IMG/VR virus record: IMGVR_UViG_3300039106_000214 | Location: 2,795-27,389 of that record | DNA length: 24,595 bases | Direction: 5' to 3' (one strand) | Source: a virus | Part shown: positions 1 to 7,228 of the stretch, in pieces | Layout: every line of letters begins with the position of its first letter | Position numbering within the stretch: the first letter of the stretch is position 1 | The notes under the pieces: generated by a model | What the model was told of the DNA's origin: nothing | What the model saw: the letters and a program-made list of their open reading frames with translations, nothing else | Database searches by the model: none | Program-made: the position numbers and the translations under genes

Positions 1-69
1 TTGTTAATCTGGTGTTTAAAAGATGATAGCAATTTTGTATGGATTATATTTAATTATGAGAAGAACTGA
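1..69 (+). CDS. 3' end of an unidentified phage gene (partial)
   Basis: The first frame is open from the window edge to a TGA at 67-69, leaving 22 visible residues that end in YEKN. The stop shares its last base with the ATG of the next small ORF at 69 (TGATG), an arrangement typical of the tightly packed genes that follow. The visible tail is rich in aromatic and aliphatic residues and has no recognisable motif. I cannot name the product. It is probably the last part of a gene belonging to the same rightward transcription unit as the terminase genes. Confidence 0.5.
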   Translation: MLIWCLKDDSNFVWIIFNYEKN

Positions 70-206
70 TGGATGACGTTGAATACTTTTATGACATGGC
101 AGATAAAATGAATAAAATGCCAACTGAAGCGCAATTAGAGGCGTTTTTAGAAGCAGTTAATACTATGAGCAGGATAAAAGCATTTGTACTTGTGATGAGG
201 CTGTAA
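69..206 (+). CDS. small hypothetical phage protein, 45 aa
   Basis: This short ORF starts at ATG 69, five bases after a purine-rich GAGAAG ribosome-binding site at 58-63. It ends in TAA at 204-206, which overlaps the ATG of the next gene by one base. The product is 45 residues, predicted helical and rich in Met and acidic residues near the start (MDDVEYFYDMADKMNKMPTE). Its coupling to neighbours on both sides supports translation. I do not recognise a family. It resembles the many tiny helical proteins found between early genes and the terminase genes of phages. Confidence 0.55.
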   Translation: MDDVEYFYDMADKMNKMPTEAQLEAFLEAVNTMSRIKAFVLVMRL

Positions 207-436
207 TGAGCTATAAACATAATCATTATTACAAAGATATATCTTACTTAGATGGGATTGATGTTTATCGTGTTATTACGTTATATGGTGTTACTGATCC
301 TTGTTTGCAACATGCAATAAAGAAGTTGTTGTGCGCTGGTGGCAGAGGTGCAAAAGATATTGAACAAGACGTGCAAGAATCTATTGATTCTCTTGAACGT
401 TGGAAAGATATGCGTAGAGAGGATGAGTTAATATGA
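206..436 (+). CDS. conserved phage hypothetical protein, 76 aa (DVYRV/AGGRGAKDI type)
   Basis: The 76-residue product carries the strings YYKDISYLDGIDVYRV, YGVTDPCLQHAIKKLL and AGGRGAKDIEQDVQESID. I recognise these from memory as the hallmark of a small protein family common in phages of Proteobacteria and usually left as hypothetical. The function is unknown to me. It looks mostly helical and soluble, without membrane segments or metal-binding cysteines. The start at 206 overlaps the upstream stop (TAATG), and the TGA at 434-436 overlaps the ATG at 433 of the next gene, so it lies in the middle of a coupled string of small genes upstream of the terminase. Confidence 0.85.
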   Translation: MSYKHNHYYKDISYLDGIDVYRVITLYGVTDPCLQHAIKKLLCAGGRGAKDIEQDVQESIDSLERWKDMRREDELI

Positions 437-591
437 GATTTCCACCTATAAATTTGTTCAGTGCGCCAAAACAAGTGGCTATATGTAAGCACACACATTG
501 GACTATTTATGTAAGTTGGAGAAAAAAAACTTGCATAGATTGTGGACTAGATAGACCGTTATATGATATGAGTATTCAACATCAAAGGTAA
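433..591 (+). CDS. small putative zinc-binding protein, 52 aa
   Basis: A 52-codon ORF starts at ATG 433, overlapping the preceding stop by four bases (ATGA), and ends with TAA at 589-591. The protein contains C18-x-H20 and H22, then C34-x2-C37 (CIDCG), with Trp and basic residues between. The spacing suggests a small zinc ribbon or treble-clef-like knuckle that could bind nucleic acid or protein. That is inference from cysteine/histidine spacing only, because I do not recognise the family. The ATGA coupling and the absence of other ORFs here support it as a real gene. Confidence 0.65.
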   Translation: MRFPPINLFSAPKQVAICKHTHWTIYVSWRKKTCIDCGLDRPLYDMSIQHQR

Positions 592-599
592 TTGATAAA

Positions 600-683
600 A
601 TGGCATTAAAAACAAGTAACAAGAATAGAAAGAAAATAAAAAGGTTTAAAGCAGATGAACAAAGCTACAAAACCAAAGATTAA
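600..683 (+). CDS. possible very small basic peptide, 27 aa
   Basis: ATG 600 opens a 27-codon ORF that ends in TAA at 681-683. The peptide is strongly basic (MALKTSNKNRKKIKRFK at its N-terminus). It overlaps the first 29 bases of the better-supported ORF at 655 in another frame. No clear Shine-Dalgarno sequence precedes it. It could be a real mini-gene or merely the leader to the next ORF. I keep it at low confidence because it fills an otherwise empty gap in a densely packed region. Confidence 0.3.
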   Translation: MALKTSNKNRKKIKRFKADEQSYKTKD

Positions 684-783
684 ATGGGTTGGTAATTACT
701 GGAAGTGCTATAGTGCAGACAGAGTTGCTTATGGGGAGTCACCAAAGGTGGCGTTTATTAATTGGAATAGTCAGTATTTTTAA
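655..783 (+). CDS. small conserved-looking phage protein, 42 aa
   Basis: The ORF from ATG 655 to TAA 781-783 encodes 42 residues with the pattern KIKWVGNYWKCYS...RVAYGESPKVAFINW. Tiny phage proteins with a W-x-C core followed by GYGxTPxxAxxxW are familiar to me from many phage genomes, although no function is assigned. The aromatic, beta-prone composition suggests a small folded beta-hairpin domain. A 29-bp gap separates it from the terminase small subunit gene, leaving room for the terS ribosome-binding site (TAGG just before 813). Confidence 0.6.
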   Translation: MNKATKPKIKWVGNYWKCYSADRVAYGESPKVAFINWNSQYF

Positions 784-812
784 AATAAATATTTCGCAAA
801 GTAGGTTTATCT

Positions 813-1115
813 ATGGAAGATAATACAGAAAAAAATAGAGCAGGAAATAGAGGTCTTGGAAGGGTAAAAGGAACTCCAAACAAGGCAACAGCACAAGCAA
901 GAGAAGCAATAGCAGATTTCGTTGATGGTAATGCTCATAGATTAACAGGGTGGCTTGACCAAGTTGCTGAAACTAATCCAGAACGTGCGTTTCAGTTGTT
1001 TCAAAGTGTTATTGAATATCATGTTCCAAAGCTTGCAAGAACTGACAATACTGTAACTGGTGCAGATGGTGGCCCTGTTGTTCACAAAATAGAGGTTTCT
1101 TTTGGCGACGATTAA
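813..1115 (+). CDS. terS: terminase small subunit (TerS)
   Basis: The small terminase subunit recognises phage DNA and hands it to the large subunit for packaging. The 100-residue product has the signature of one widespread TerS type: a GNRGLGRVKGTPNKATA N-terminus (basic Gly/Pro/Lys segment), a helical middle with ADFVDGNAHRLTGWLDQVAE, then AFQLFQSVIEYHVPKLART. These segments match in order the DUF5681-like small subunits that I know from beta- and gammaproteobacterial phages. It lies directly before the large subunit, and the two genes overlap by 14 bases, which supports translational coupling. The ATG at 813 is preceded by TAGG. Confidence 0.88.
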   Translation: MEDNTEKNRAGNRGLGRVKGTPNKATAQAREAIADFVDGNAHRLTGWLDQVAETNPERAFQLFQSVIEYHVPKLARTDNTVTGADGGPVVHKIEVSFGDD

Positions 1116-2358
1116 GGCTAAATTTCCTCCCAATCTAAAAGAACTTTTTAATCCTAAAAGGTATAAAGTTATTTATGGTGGACGTGGATCAGGTAAGTCA
1201 TGGAGCTGTGCAAGAGCATTAATTATTAAAGCTGTTAATGAGCCAATACGTGTTCTTTGCGCTCGGGAAACTCAAAAGTCTATACAAGAATCAGTACATA
1301 AGTTACTGAAAGATCAGATTGATATGCTTGGTTTACAGCACATGTTTACTGTCCTTGAAACAAAGATAATTGGTATTAATGGTTCTGAGTTTAGCTTTGC
1401 AGGTATTAGGCAACAAGGAATTACTAATCTAAAGTCTTTTGAAGGTGTTGATATATGTTGGGTTGAGGAAGCTCAGGTTTGCACAAAGAAATCATGGGAT
1501 GTTCTTATTCCAACAATTAGAAAGCCTGGTAGTGAAATATGGATTACATTTAATCCAGAGTTAGATACTGACGAAACATATAAACGATTTGTGTTATCAG
1601 ATAATGATGAATCAATTGTTATAAAGTGCAACTATTCTGATAATCCGTGGTTTCCAGATGAGCTTGAGAAAGAGCGTGTTAATTGGTTAAGACGTGATCC
1701 TGAAGGATACAAGACAGTATGGGAAGGAGAATGTCGTCCTGCTGTTGAAGGTGCTATATATGCTCTAGAAATAACACGAATGCAAGCTGAAAAAAGACTA
1801 GGAAAAGCTCCATATGATCCTTTGCTAAAAGTTCATACAGTATGGGATTTAGGATGGAATGATTCCATGTCTATAGGATTTGTGCAGCGATCTGGGTCTG
1901 GTGAGATAAGAATTATTGATTATATTGAAGATTCACATAGAACATTAGACAGTTATGTTGATGAACTAAAGAACAAAGCATTGAACTGGGGAACTGATTT
2001 TATACCGCATGATGGGCGCAATAAAGACTTTAAGTCAGGTAAATCAACAGAAGAAATATTGCAAGCAATGGGTCGAACAGTTATTGTATTAGGAAGAAAT
2101 GACATTGAAGAAGGAATTAGAGCTTCAAGAATGATGTTCAGCCGCGTATGGATTGATGAAAAGGCGCAAGAAATAGTGAATAGATTGAAGCGTTATAGAA
2201 GAACACAGAATCAATCGACTGGTGAATTTGGCGCTCCATTACATGATGAAAGCAGTCATGGAGCTGATTGTTTTCGTTATATTGCGATGGCTGAACAACA
2301 GATGAACAATGAAACATGGGGTGGAAAGTTAAAATATCCAAGTTTAGGTTATAATTAA
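1102..2358 (+). CDS. terL: terminase large subunit (TerL), ATPase and nuclease
   Basis: TerL is the packaging motor: an ATPase that pumps DNA through the portal and a nuclease that cuts the concatemer. In the 418-residue product the Walker A is GGRGSGKS (about residues 26-33) and the Walker B is VDICWVEEA (116-124). A coupling motif ITFNP sits at 148-152. RNase-H-like nuclease acidic residues are visible at D249 (VWDLGW), HD303-304 and D389 (SHGADCFRY). The layout fits the PBSX/Terminase_3 family. Translation appears to begin at TTG 1102, since AGAGG at 1091-1095 lies six bases upstream and no ATG fits. The start overlaps terS by 14 bp. Confidence 0.96.
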   Translation: MATIKAKFPPNLKELFNPKRYKVIYGGRGSGKSWSCARALIIKAVNEPIRVLCARETQKSIQESVHKLLKDQIDMLGLQHMFTVLETKIIGINGSEFSFAGIRQQGITNLKSFEGVDICWVEEAQVCTKKSWDVLIPTIRKPGSEIWITFNPELDTDETYKRFVLSDNDESIVIKCNYSDNPWFPDELEKERVNWLRRDPEGYKTVWEGECRPAVEGAIYALEITRMQAEKRLGKAPYDPLLKVHTVWDLGWNDSMSIGFVQRSGSGEIRIIDYIEDSHRTLDSYVDELKNKALNWGTDFIPHDGRNKDFKSGKSTEEILQAMGRTVIVLGRNDIEEGIRASRMMFSRVWIDEKAQEIVNRLKRYRRTQNQSTGEFGAPLHDESSHGADCFRYIAMAEQQMNNETWGGKLKYPSLGYN

Positions 2359-2385
2359 GCATACACATATAAAAGGCTAATTAAA

Positions 2386-4479
2386 ATGGCAATGATGACA
2401 GACGATGAACTGAAAGCGATAACAGATCAAGAGATTAAGCAATCTTTAGGTTATGGCTCTGGAGAACTTAGTGACCAGAGAATGAGGGCGCTTGACTATT
2501 ACATGGCTAAGCCTATACGTGATCTTGCTCCACCTGCAATCGACGGAAGATCAAGTGTTGTATCAACAGATGTATTAGATACTGTTGAATGGATGTTGCC
2601 ATCACTGTTAAAGATGTTTGTTGGCACAGATAAGGTTGTTGAGTTTGAAGCAAAAGCTGAAGAGTATGAAGAACAAGCAAGATGCGCTACAACTTACATA
2701 AATGATTATGTTTTAAGAGTGCAGAACAACGGCTTTACTGTTTTTCATACGTGGTTTAAAGATGCTTTAATGAGCAAAGTCGGTGTATTAAAACTTTGGT
2801 GGGATACAATTGAAGATGAAGCAAGGGAAGATTATAACGGTCTTGATGAGATTGAACTTGCAATGCTTCTTAGTGATAAGACTGTTGAACCTATTGAAAG
2901 CTCAACGTTTATTGATAATGAAACTGGGGCAATGCTTTATAACGTTGCTGTTAAACGTAAGAAGACCAAAGGTTTTACACGCATAGAGAATGTTCCACCA
3001 GAAGAATTTTTAATAAGCAGACGTGCAAAGAATATACAAGATGCTGACTTTGTTGCGCATAGGTTTGAACGGACGATTGGCCAATTACGTGAGGCTGGAT
3101 ATAAAAACGTTGATGAATTATCTAGTGATGAATTAGATGGAGCATTTCAGCAGGAACGTGTTGAACGGCGTACTTTCTATGATGATATGCCTTACACTGA
3201 TGGTGGAAATAGATCACAAACATCTGATAAAACAAGCAGGGTTGTTTGGGTTACTGAATGTTATATGAAGGTTGATGTTGATGGTGATGGAATACCTGAG
3301 TGGCGTAAGATTACACGCTGTGGAAATAGTTTATTAGACAATATTGAATGTGATGGAAATCCATTTGTAACTATTACACCAATTCCAATGCCACACCAGT
3401 TTTTTGGTCTATCTGTTGCTGATCTTGCAATGGAGTCACAACGCACAAAGACTTCCTTAATGCGTGCAATGATTGATAATTTATACTTATCAGTCAATGG
3501 CAGATCATGGGCGCTTGAAGGACAAGTGAACATGGATGACTTGCTAACTTCAAGACCTGGTGGAATTGTAAGAGTTAAAACACCTAATGCGGTGGGAGCA
3601 TTACAGTCTGGCAATGGTGATATGTCTGGCGCTACAAGTCTACTTGAGATTGTAGAGCAAGCAAAAGAGAATAGGACTGGATTTACTAGATATAGTCAAG
3701 GAACAAATCCTGACGCATTAAACCAAACTGCAACAGGAATGAACATCATAACTAATCGAGCAGATAGTCGATTAGAATTGATTGCCAGAAACTTTGCTGA
3801 AACTGGTGTCAGAAACTTATTCTTAAAGGTGTTGGAACTTGTTAGTAAATATCAAGACAATGTTGAACGTATAAAAGCAACTAATGGCAAATGGGTTGAT
3901 ATTGATCCAAGAGAATGGAAAAATCAATTTCATCTTAATGTGTCAGTCGGATTAGGAACTGGAAACAAGGATCAGATCGAGCAAAAGTTAAATACATTAG
4001 GTTTATTAATGAAAGGAACTGCTGAATATGGATTGACCGGACCACAAGAGTTTTATAATGGAGCTATAAAGATGGCAGAAGTATTAGGATTTGCTAATCC
4101 TGAGCAGTTCTTTAAAAATCCTGCTGAACAACAGCAACAGCCAGAACAACAGCCTCCTCCTGATCCAACTACTATGCAAATACAAGCTGCGATTCAGATT
4201 AATGAGCGTACAATGCAACTAAAGGAAAGAGAAGCTGTTGCAACATTGCAGTTAAGAGATAAAGAACTTATGGCTAAGATTGCTCATGATAAAATGAAGC
4301 TTGAAGCTGATATCATGCTGAAGCGTGAAGAAATAGCTGCAAAGATTGGCATGAAGCAAGAAGAGTTAAACAATAATATGATTGAACGGGACATGATGAA
4401 TGGATTTGGAACAGCAAGCCAACCAAGCAATTACCAGACAGCAACAGGCGGAATGGTTAATAACCCACCCATTATTTAA
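2386..4479 (+). CDS. portal protein, P22-like
   Basis: The portal forms the dodecameric ring at the unique head vertex through which DNA enters and leaves, and it docks the terminase and tail. The product is 697 residues, close in size to the P22 portal (about 725). The N-terminal region (ALDYYMAKP, GRSSVVSTDVLDTVEW, YINDYVL, FKDALMSKVGVLKLWW) is typical of P22/SU10-like portals of podoviruses. After the stem and wing there is a Gln/Pro-rich linker near residue 580 and then a charged coiled coil to about 675, reminiscent of the P22 barrel. The last 80 bases also code in another frame for the next gene. An AAAAGG site precedes the start. Confidence 0.92.
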   Translation: MAMMTDDELKAITDQEIKQSLGYGSGELSDQRMRALDYYMAKPIRDLAPPAIDGRSSVVSTDVLDTVEWMLPSLLKMFVGTDKVVEFEAKAEEYEEQARCATTYINDYVLRVQNNGFTVFHTWFKDALMSKVGVLKLWWDTIEDEAREDYNGLDEIELAMLLSDKTVEPIESSTFIDNETGAMLYNVAVKRKKTKGFTRIENVPPEEFLISRRAKNIQDADFVAHRFERTIGQLREAGYKNVDELSSDELDGAFQQERVERRTFYDDMPYTDGGNRSQTSDKTSRVVWVTECYMKVDVDGDGIPEWRKITRCGNSLLDNIECDGNPFVTITPIPMPHQFFGLSVADLAMESQRTKTSLMRAMIDNLYLSVNGRSWALEGQVNMDDLLTSRPGGIVRVKTPNAVGALQSGNGDMSGATSLLEIVEQAKENRTGFTRYSQGTNPDALNQTATGMNIITNRADSRLELIARNFAETGVRNLFLKVLELVSKYQDNVERIKATNGKWVDIDPREWKNQFHLNVSVGLGTGNKDQIEQKLNTLGLLMKGTAEYGLTGPQEFYNGAIKMAEVLGFANPEQFFKNPAEQQQQPEQQPPPDPTTMQIQAAIQINERTMQLKEREAVATLQLRDKELMAKIAHDKMKLEADIMLKREEIAAKIGMKQEELNNNMIERDMMNGFGTASQPSNYQTATGGMVNNPPII

Positions 4480-4666
4480 TGAAGCATTTAGAAAGCTTGA
4501 AGATATGTATTTCGACAAGTGGCTAAATGGTGAAGGACTAACAAGACAAGAGAGAGAAGAAATATGGCGACAATTGAAGGCGATGCAACACCATCAGCAA
4601 TTATTGAAGAATCTGATAGTAAGCGGAGAACTCGCAAACCTAACTTTGACTTCAATGCGTTCATAG
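4400..4666 (+). CDS. small helical protein overlapping the portal gene, 88 aa
   Basis: The ORF begins inside the portal gene (80-bp overlap, different frame) and runs 103 bp into the next ORF. The 88-residue protein is predicted helical, with an N-terminal Gln-rich stretch encoded by the portal's 3' end and a core WLITHPLFNEAFRKLED followed by LTRQEREEIWRQLKAM. Small proteins with a REExWxxLxAM helix, encoded just after portals, occur in other podoviruses; I recall the pattern but no name. The true start could be 4400 or a later internal codon, but the conserved-looking core lies mostly after the portal stop. The role is unknown and is possibly in portal or head assembly. Confidence 0.72.
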   Translation: MDLEQQANQAITRQQQAEWLITHPLFNEAFRKLEDMYFDKWLNGEGLTRQEREEIWRQLKAMQHHQQLLKNLIVSGELANLTLTSMRS

Positions 4667-4839
4667 AGTGGGTGTTAAGTTTAGAATTAAAAGATGAGAA
4701 TTTAAGAATTGTATCTATAATATTAACAACATTAGTACCAGTTGATAATTATCATGTAAGATATAGCAACCCAAGTATTATTAAAGGCCCATTAGCAGGA
4801 GTACAAACTGCAAACGGAACATTTATTCCTTACGAGTAA
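4564..4839 (+). CDS. hypothetical protein between portal and scaffold, 91 aa
   Basis: ATG 4564 follows a purine-rich AGAGAGAAG and overlaps the preceding ORF by 103 bp in another frame. The 91-residue product has an acidic/basic linker (EESDSKRRTRKP), a helical part with two similar hydrophobic strings (FNAFIEWVLSLELK, NLRIVSIILTTLVP), and a C-terminal stretch ending in GVQTANGTFIPYE. No family is recognised. The protein-like composition through the non-overlapped part (4667-4839) and its place between portal and scaffold suggest a morphogenesis accessory role, which is inference from position. Confidence 0.65.
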   Translation: MATIEGDATPSAIIEESDSKRRTRKPNFDFNAFIEWVLSLELKDENLRIVSIILTTLVPVDNYHVRYSNPSIIKGPLAGVQTANGTFIPYE

Positions 4840-4844
4840 TTACT

Positions 4845-4892
4845 ATGAAAGGTAAAGGAAAAGGCAAAGGAGGCGGTGGAAAAAAATGCTAA
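4845..4892 (+). CDS. 15-residue Lys/Gly peptide ending in Cys
   Basis: ATG 4845 opens a 16-codon ORF: MKGKGKGKGGGGKKC then TAA. It lies five bases after the previous stop and before the scaffold gene. I have seen similarly tiny KGKG-type ORFs between portal and scaffold genes in other podoviruses, which argues against chance, but no function is known to me. The extreme composition (lysine alternating with glycine, with a terminal cysteine) would suit a nucleic-acid-binding tag or a leader peptide. There is no strong Shine-Dalgarno sequence, so coupling to the upstream gene is the likely way it is translated, if it is translated. Confidence 0.42.
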   Translation: MKGKGKGKGGGGKKC

Positions 4893-4899
4893 CCGCTTT
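4873..4899 (+). terminator. weak hairpin and T-run at the end of the Lys/Gly ORF
   Basis: GCGGT (4873-4877) can pair with ACCGC (4892-4896) around a 14-base loop, and TTTT plus further AT follows. The stem is short and the loop long, so it could only be a weak terminator or attenuator between the portal and scaffold genes. Confidence 0.25.
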
Positions 4900-4905
4900 T
4901 ATAAT
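4877..4905 (+). promoter_or_regulatory. possible weak sigma70-type promoter before scaffold
   Basis: TATAAT at 4900-4905 is a perfect -10 hexamer. Seventeen bases upstream lies TGGAAA (4877-4882), which matches four of six positions of TTGACA. It could add transcription of the highly expressed scaffold and capsid genes. In AT-rich DNA such matches arise easily by chance, so this is a candidate only. Confidence 0.25.
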
Positions 4906-4926
4906 TTAATTTAAAAGAGAAAAACA

Positions 4927-5868
4927 ATGGAAAATGAAGCTACCAATTATGGCGCTGAACCAATTGAGCAATCGGATACTGGACAATCAACCAGTGACTC
5001 AGATGCAGAGTTGCTCAGTGCATACTTAACGCAAGAAGAACAAGGTTATCAGTCTGATGATGAAGGCTCCTCCGATGAAGGACAAGAGCAAGATACTCAA
5101 AAGCCTGCTAATGATATTTTTACTGTTAAGGTAGATGGTGTAGAAAAGCAAGTCGATAGAGATGAATTGATTGCTAATTATCAAATCAATAAAGCTTCAA
5201 CTCAACGTTTTGAGGAAGCAGCAGCGATAAGAAAAGAAGCAGAATCTCAAAGAGAAGCTTATCTGCAACAGCAACAAGTATTAAGTAATGCGGTACAACA
5301 CTTTCAAAATGTAGCACAGCAATGGGCGCAACAAAGCCAACCCAACTGGCAAGATTTGTTAGAAAATAATCCACATGAATACTTGAGGCAAAAGGAATTA
5401 TTTGAAGCTAGACAAGTTGAAGTTAATAAGGCAAATGCAACTCAGCAATACCTTATGCAACAACAACAAGTTCAAGAGCGCGAATATTTAAGCCAGCACT
5501 TAGAGCAAGAAGGCAAGCGCTTACTTGATATTATTCCAGAGTGGCAAGACAAAACTAAGAGAACATCTGAAGAACAAGAGCTAATAAGCTATCTTACGAA
5601 TCAGGGATATTCTAAGCAAGACTTGTTAAATTTGAATGAATCAAGAGCAGCTAATATCAAATTAGCGTTAAATGCTATGAGATATGACAAACTTGTTAAT
5701 CAAGCTAAAAGTTCTAATAAAAAGGTTGAGAATTTACCGCCAAGAATTGAGCGATCAGGTAACAGTAATATACAAAAATCTGGACTTGATGAAGCTAAAT
5801 CTAGGCTGGCAAAATCTGGATCACTTAATGATGCAGCAGCAGCGTTTGCTGTTATGTTTGGTAATTAA
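4927..5868 (+). CDS. scaffolding protein
   Basis: Scaffold proteins guide capsid shell assembly and leave before or during packaging. The 313-residue product sits directly before the major capsid gene and has the usual composition: an acidic disordered N-terminus (residues 1-60, many D/E/S/Q), then TVKVDGVEKQVDRDELIANY at about 66-85. That motif is very frequent in podovirus and other phage scaffolds. A long Gln/Glu-rich coiled-coil region (about 95-190) and a charged C-terminal part follow. There are no membrane segments or catalytic motifs. AAAAGAG precedes the ATG. The assignment rests on position, composition and the VDG motif. Confidence 0.85.
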   Translation: MENEATNYGAEPIEQSDTGQSTSDSDAELLSAYLTQEEQGYQSDDEGSSDEGQEQDTQKPANDIFTVKVDGVEKQVDRDELIANYQINKASTQRFEEAAAIRKEAESQREAYLQQQQVLSNAVQHFQNVAQQWAQQSQPNWQDLLENNPHEYLRQKELFEARQVEVNKANATQQYLMQQQQVQEREYLSQHLEQEGKRLLDIIPEWQDKTKRTSEEQELISYLTNQGYSKQDLLNLNESRAANIKLALNAMRYDKLVNQAKSSNKKVENLPPRIERSGNSNIQKSGLDEAKSRLAKSGSLNDAAAAFAVMFGN

Positions 5869-5888
5869 ATTAATAGTAGGTAATTAAA

Positions 5889-6872
5889 ATGGCAATTGTA
5901 TCTGGTACATATCAGACGTTTCAAGCTAAAGGTATTCGTGAAGATTTGACAAACATGATTTATCAAATCACTCCGACTAAAACTCCGTTTATGTCGGCAA
6001 TTCCTAAAGTAAAAGCAACTAACACTTTTCATGAATGGCAAACTCAAGATTTAGCAGCAGTTACTGCTAATGCTCAAATCGAGGGTGATGACGTTTCAAC
6101 TTTCGGTACTGTAACACCAACAACTCGTTTAGGTAACTACACTCAAATCTCAACTAAAAACGTTGTTATTTCAGGTACTAACCAATCAGTTAAGGCTGCT
6201 GGTCGTAACAATGAACTAGGTTACCAAATATCTATGAAAGCTTCTGAGCTTAAAAGAGATATGGAAGCTGCATTGTGTTCTGCCGCTAACGGTACTGCTG
6301 GAGCTGTTTCTAACGCTGCAAACACTGCAACTTGCGCAGGTTCTACATCTGCAGCTCGTTACTTACGTGGTCTTGAAGGTTGGATTGCAACTAACGTTGA
6401 CTTAGGCGCTTCTGGTGTTGCTCCTGTTTATACTATGGGTTCTTGGGCGCCTCCAACTGACGGTACTCAACGTGCTTTCTTGGAATCTCAAGTAAAATCT
6501 GTTTTGCAAAGCATCTATGCACAAGGTGGCGAGCCTGACATGATTATGGTTGGTCCAAGTCAAAAACAAACATTCTCAACATTTACTGGTGGCTCTACTC
6601 GTTTCGACAAGTCAGAAGATAAATCAGTAACTGCTGCTGTTGATGTTTATGTAAGTGACTTTGGCACTTTACAAATTATGCCAAACAGATTCCAACGTGC
6701 AAGAACTGCATTTATTTTGGAAACTGATAAATGGGCATTGGCAACTTTACGTCCTTTTGAAACAGTTGATCTAGCTAAAACTGGTGATGCTGATAAAAAA
6801 CTTATCACAGTTGAATACACATTAGAATCTCGTCAAGAAAAAGCTTCTGGTGCAGTAAAAGACTTGTTGTAA
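5889..6872 (+). CDS. major capsid protein (DUF5309/SU10-like, HK97 fold)
   Basis: The 327-residue product is the shell subunit. The N-terminus (QAKGIREDLTNMIYQITPTKTPFMSAI, shown in parts) and the following EWQTQDLA, IEGDDV and TTRLGNYTQI segments are characteristic of the DUF5309 capsid family, which includes the phage SU10 capsid. This part corresponds to the N-arm and the start of the HK97-fold domain. The C-terminal half, with DVYVSDFGTLQIMPNR and FILETDKWALATLRPF, matches the same family. Codon use is richer in C-ending codons (AAC, TAC) than in its neighbours, as expected of a highly expressed gene. It follows the scaffold by 20 bp. Confidence 0.92.
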   Translation: MAIVSGTYQTFQAKGIREDLTNMIYQITPTKTPFMSAIPKVKATNTFHEWQTQDLAAVTANAQIEGDDVSTFGTVTPTTRLGNYTQISTKNVVISGTNQSVKAAGRNNELGYQISMKASELKRDMEAALCSAANGTAGAVSNAANTATCAGSTSAARYLRGLEGWIATNVDLGASGVAPVYTMGSWAPPTDGTQRAFLESQVKSVLQSIYAQGGEPDMIMVGPSQKQTFSTFTGGSTRFDKSEDKSVTAAVDVYVSDFGTLQIMPNRFQRARTAFILETDKWALATLRPFETVDLAKTGDADKKLITVEYTLESRQEKASGAVKDLL

Positions 6873-6882
6873 GATTAAAATA

Positions 6883-6916
6883 GAGTGGGTGTAAAATCCC
6901 ACTCACCTTTTAAAGG
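6883..6916 (+). terminator. hairpin after the capsid gene (terminator or attenuator)
   Basis: GAGTGGG (6883-6889) pairs perfectly with CCCACTC (6898-6904) around an eight-base loop, followed by ACCTTTT. The T-run is short, so this is more likely a partial terminator or mRNA stabiliser at the end of the capsid message than a full stop. The palindrome CCTTTTAAAGG (6906-6916) right after it contains the ribosome-binding site (AAAGGA) of the next gene. Confidence 0.55.
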
Positions 6917-6925
6917 AAAAATATT

Positions 6926-7228
6926 ATGTCGTTTAGCGATGCACTACAGATTGGCGCAGTTGGCAGTACAATTACAACTGGCGCAGCTTCTACAAGAATT
7001 ACAATCCCAAATAACGCAGCAGCTCAAAAACCAAACTACTTAAGAATTGCATCAAATGCTTATGCGTTTGTAAAAATAGGCGATTCAACAGTTACAGCAA
7101 CTGGCAATGATATACTTCTACAACCCAATGAAGAGCTTTATATTGTAGTTAGTGGAAATACTCATGTTGCAGCAATACAAGATTCAGCAGCAGGTAAAGT
7201 AAACGTAATTCCATTGGATAATGTTTAA
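6926..7228 (+). CDS. small beta-rich head protein (putative decoration or head-associated), 100 aa
   Basis: The product is 100 residues with alternating hydrophobic strands and many small polar residues (TNYL-type strands, FVKIGDSTVTATGNDILLQPNEELYIVV shown here only in outline), so a compact beta-sandwich is expected. It lies immediately after the capsid hairpin with a good AAAGGA ribosome-binding site. Genes in this slot often encode decoration, stabilisation or head-completion proteins. That role is inferred from position; I do not recognise a specific family. Its stop overlaps the next start by one base (TAATG at 7226-7230). Confidence 0.7.
   Translation: MSFSDALQIGAVGSTITTGAASTRITIPNNAAAQKPNYLRIASNAYAFVKIGDSTVTATGNDILLQPNEELYIVVSGNTHVAAIQDSAAGKVNVIPLDNV

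Noticed and set aside
3261-3614. Minus-strand ORF of 117 codons within the portal gene
   Set aside because: It is antisense to the conserved portal core, without a plausible start site or domain.
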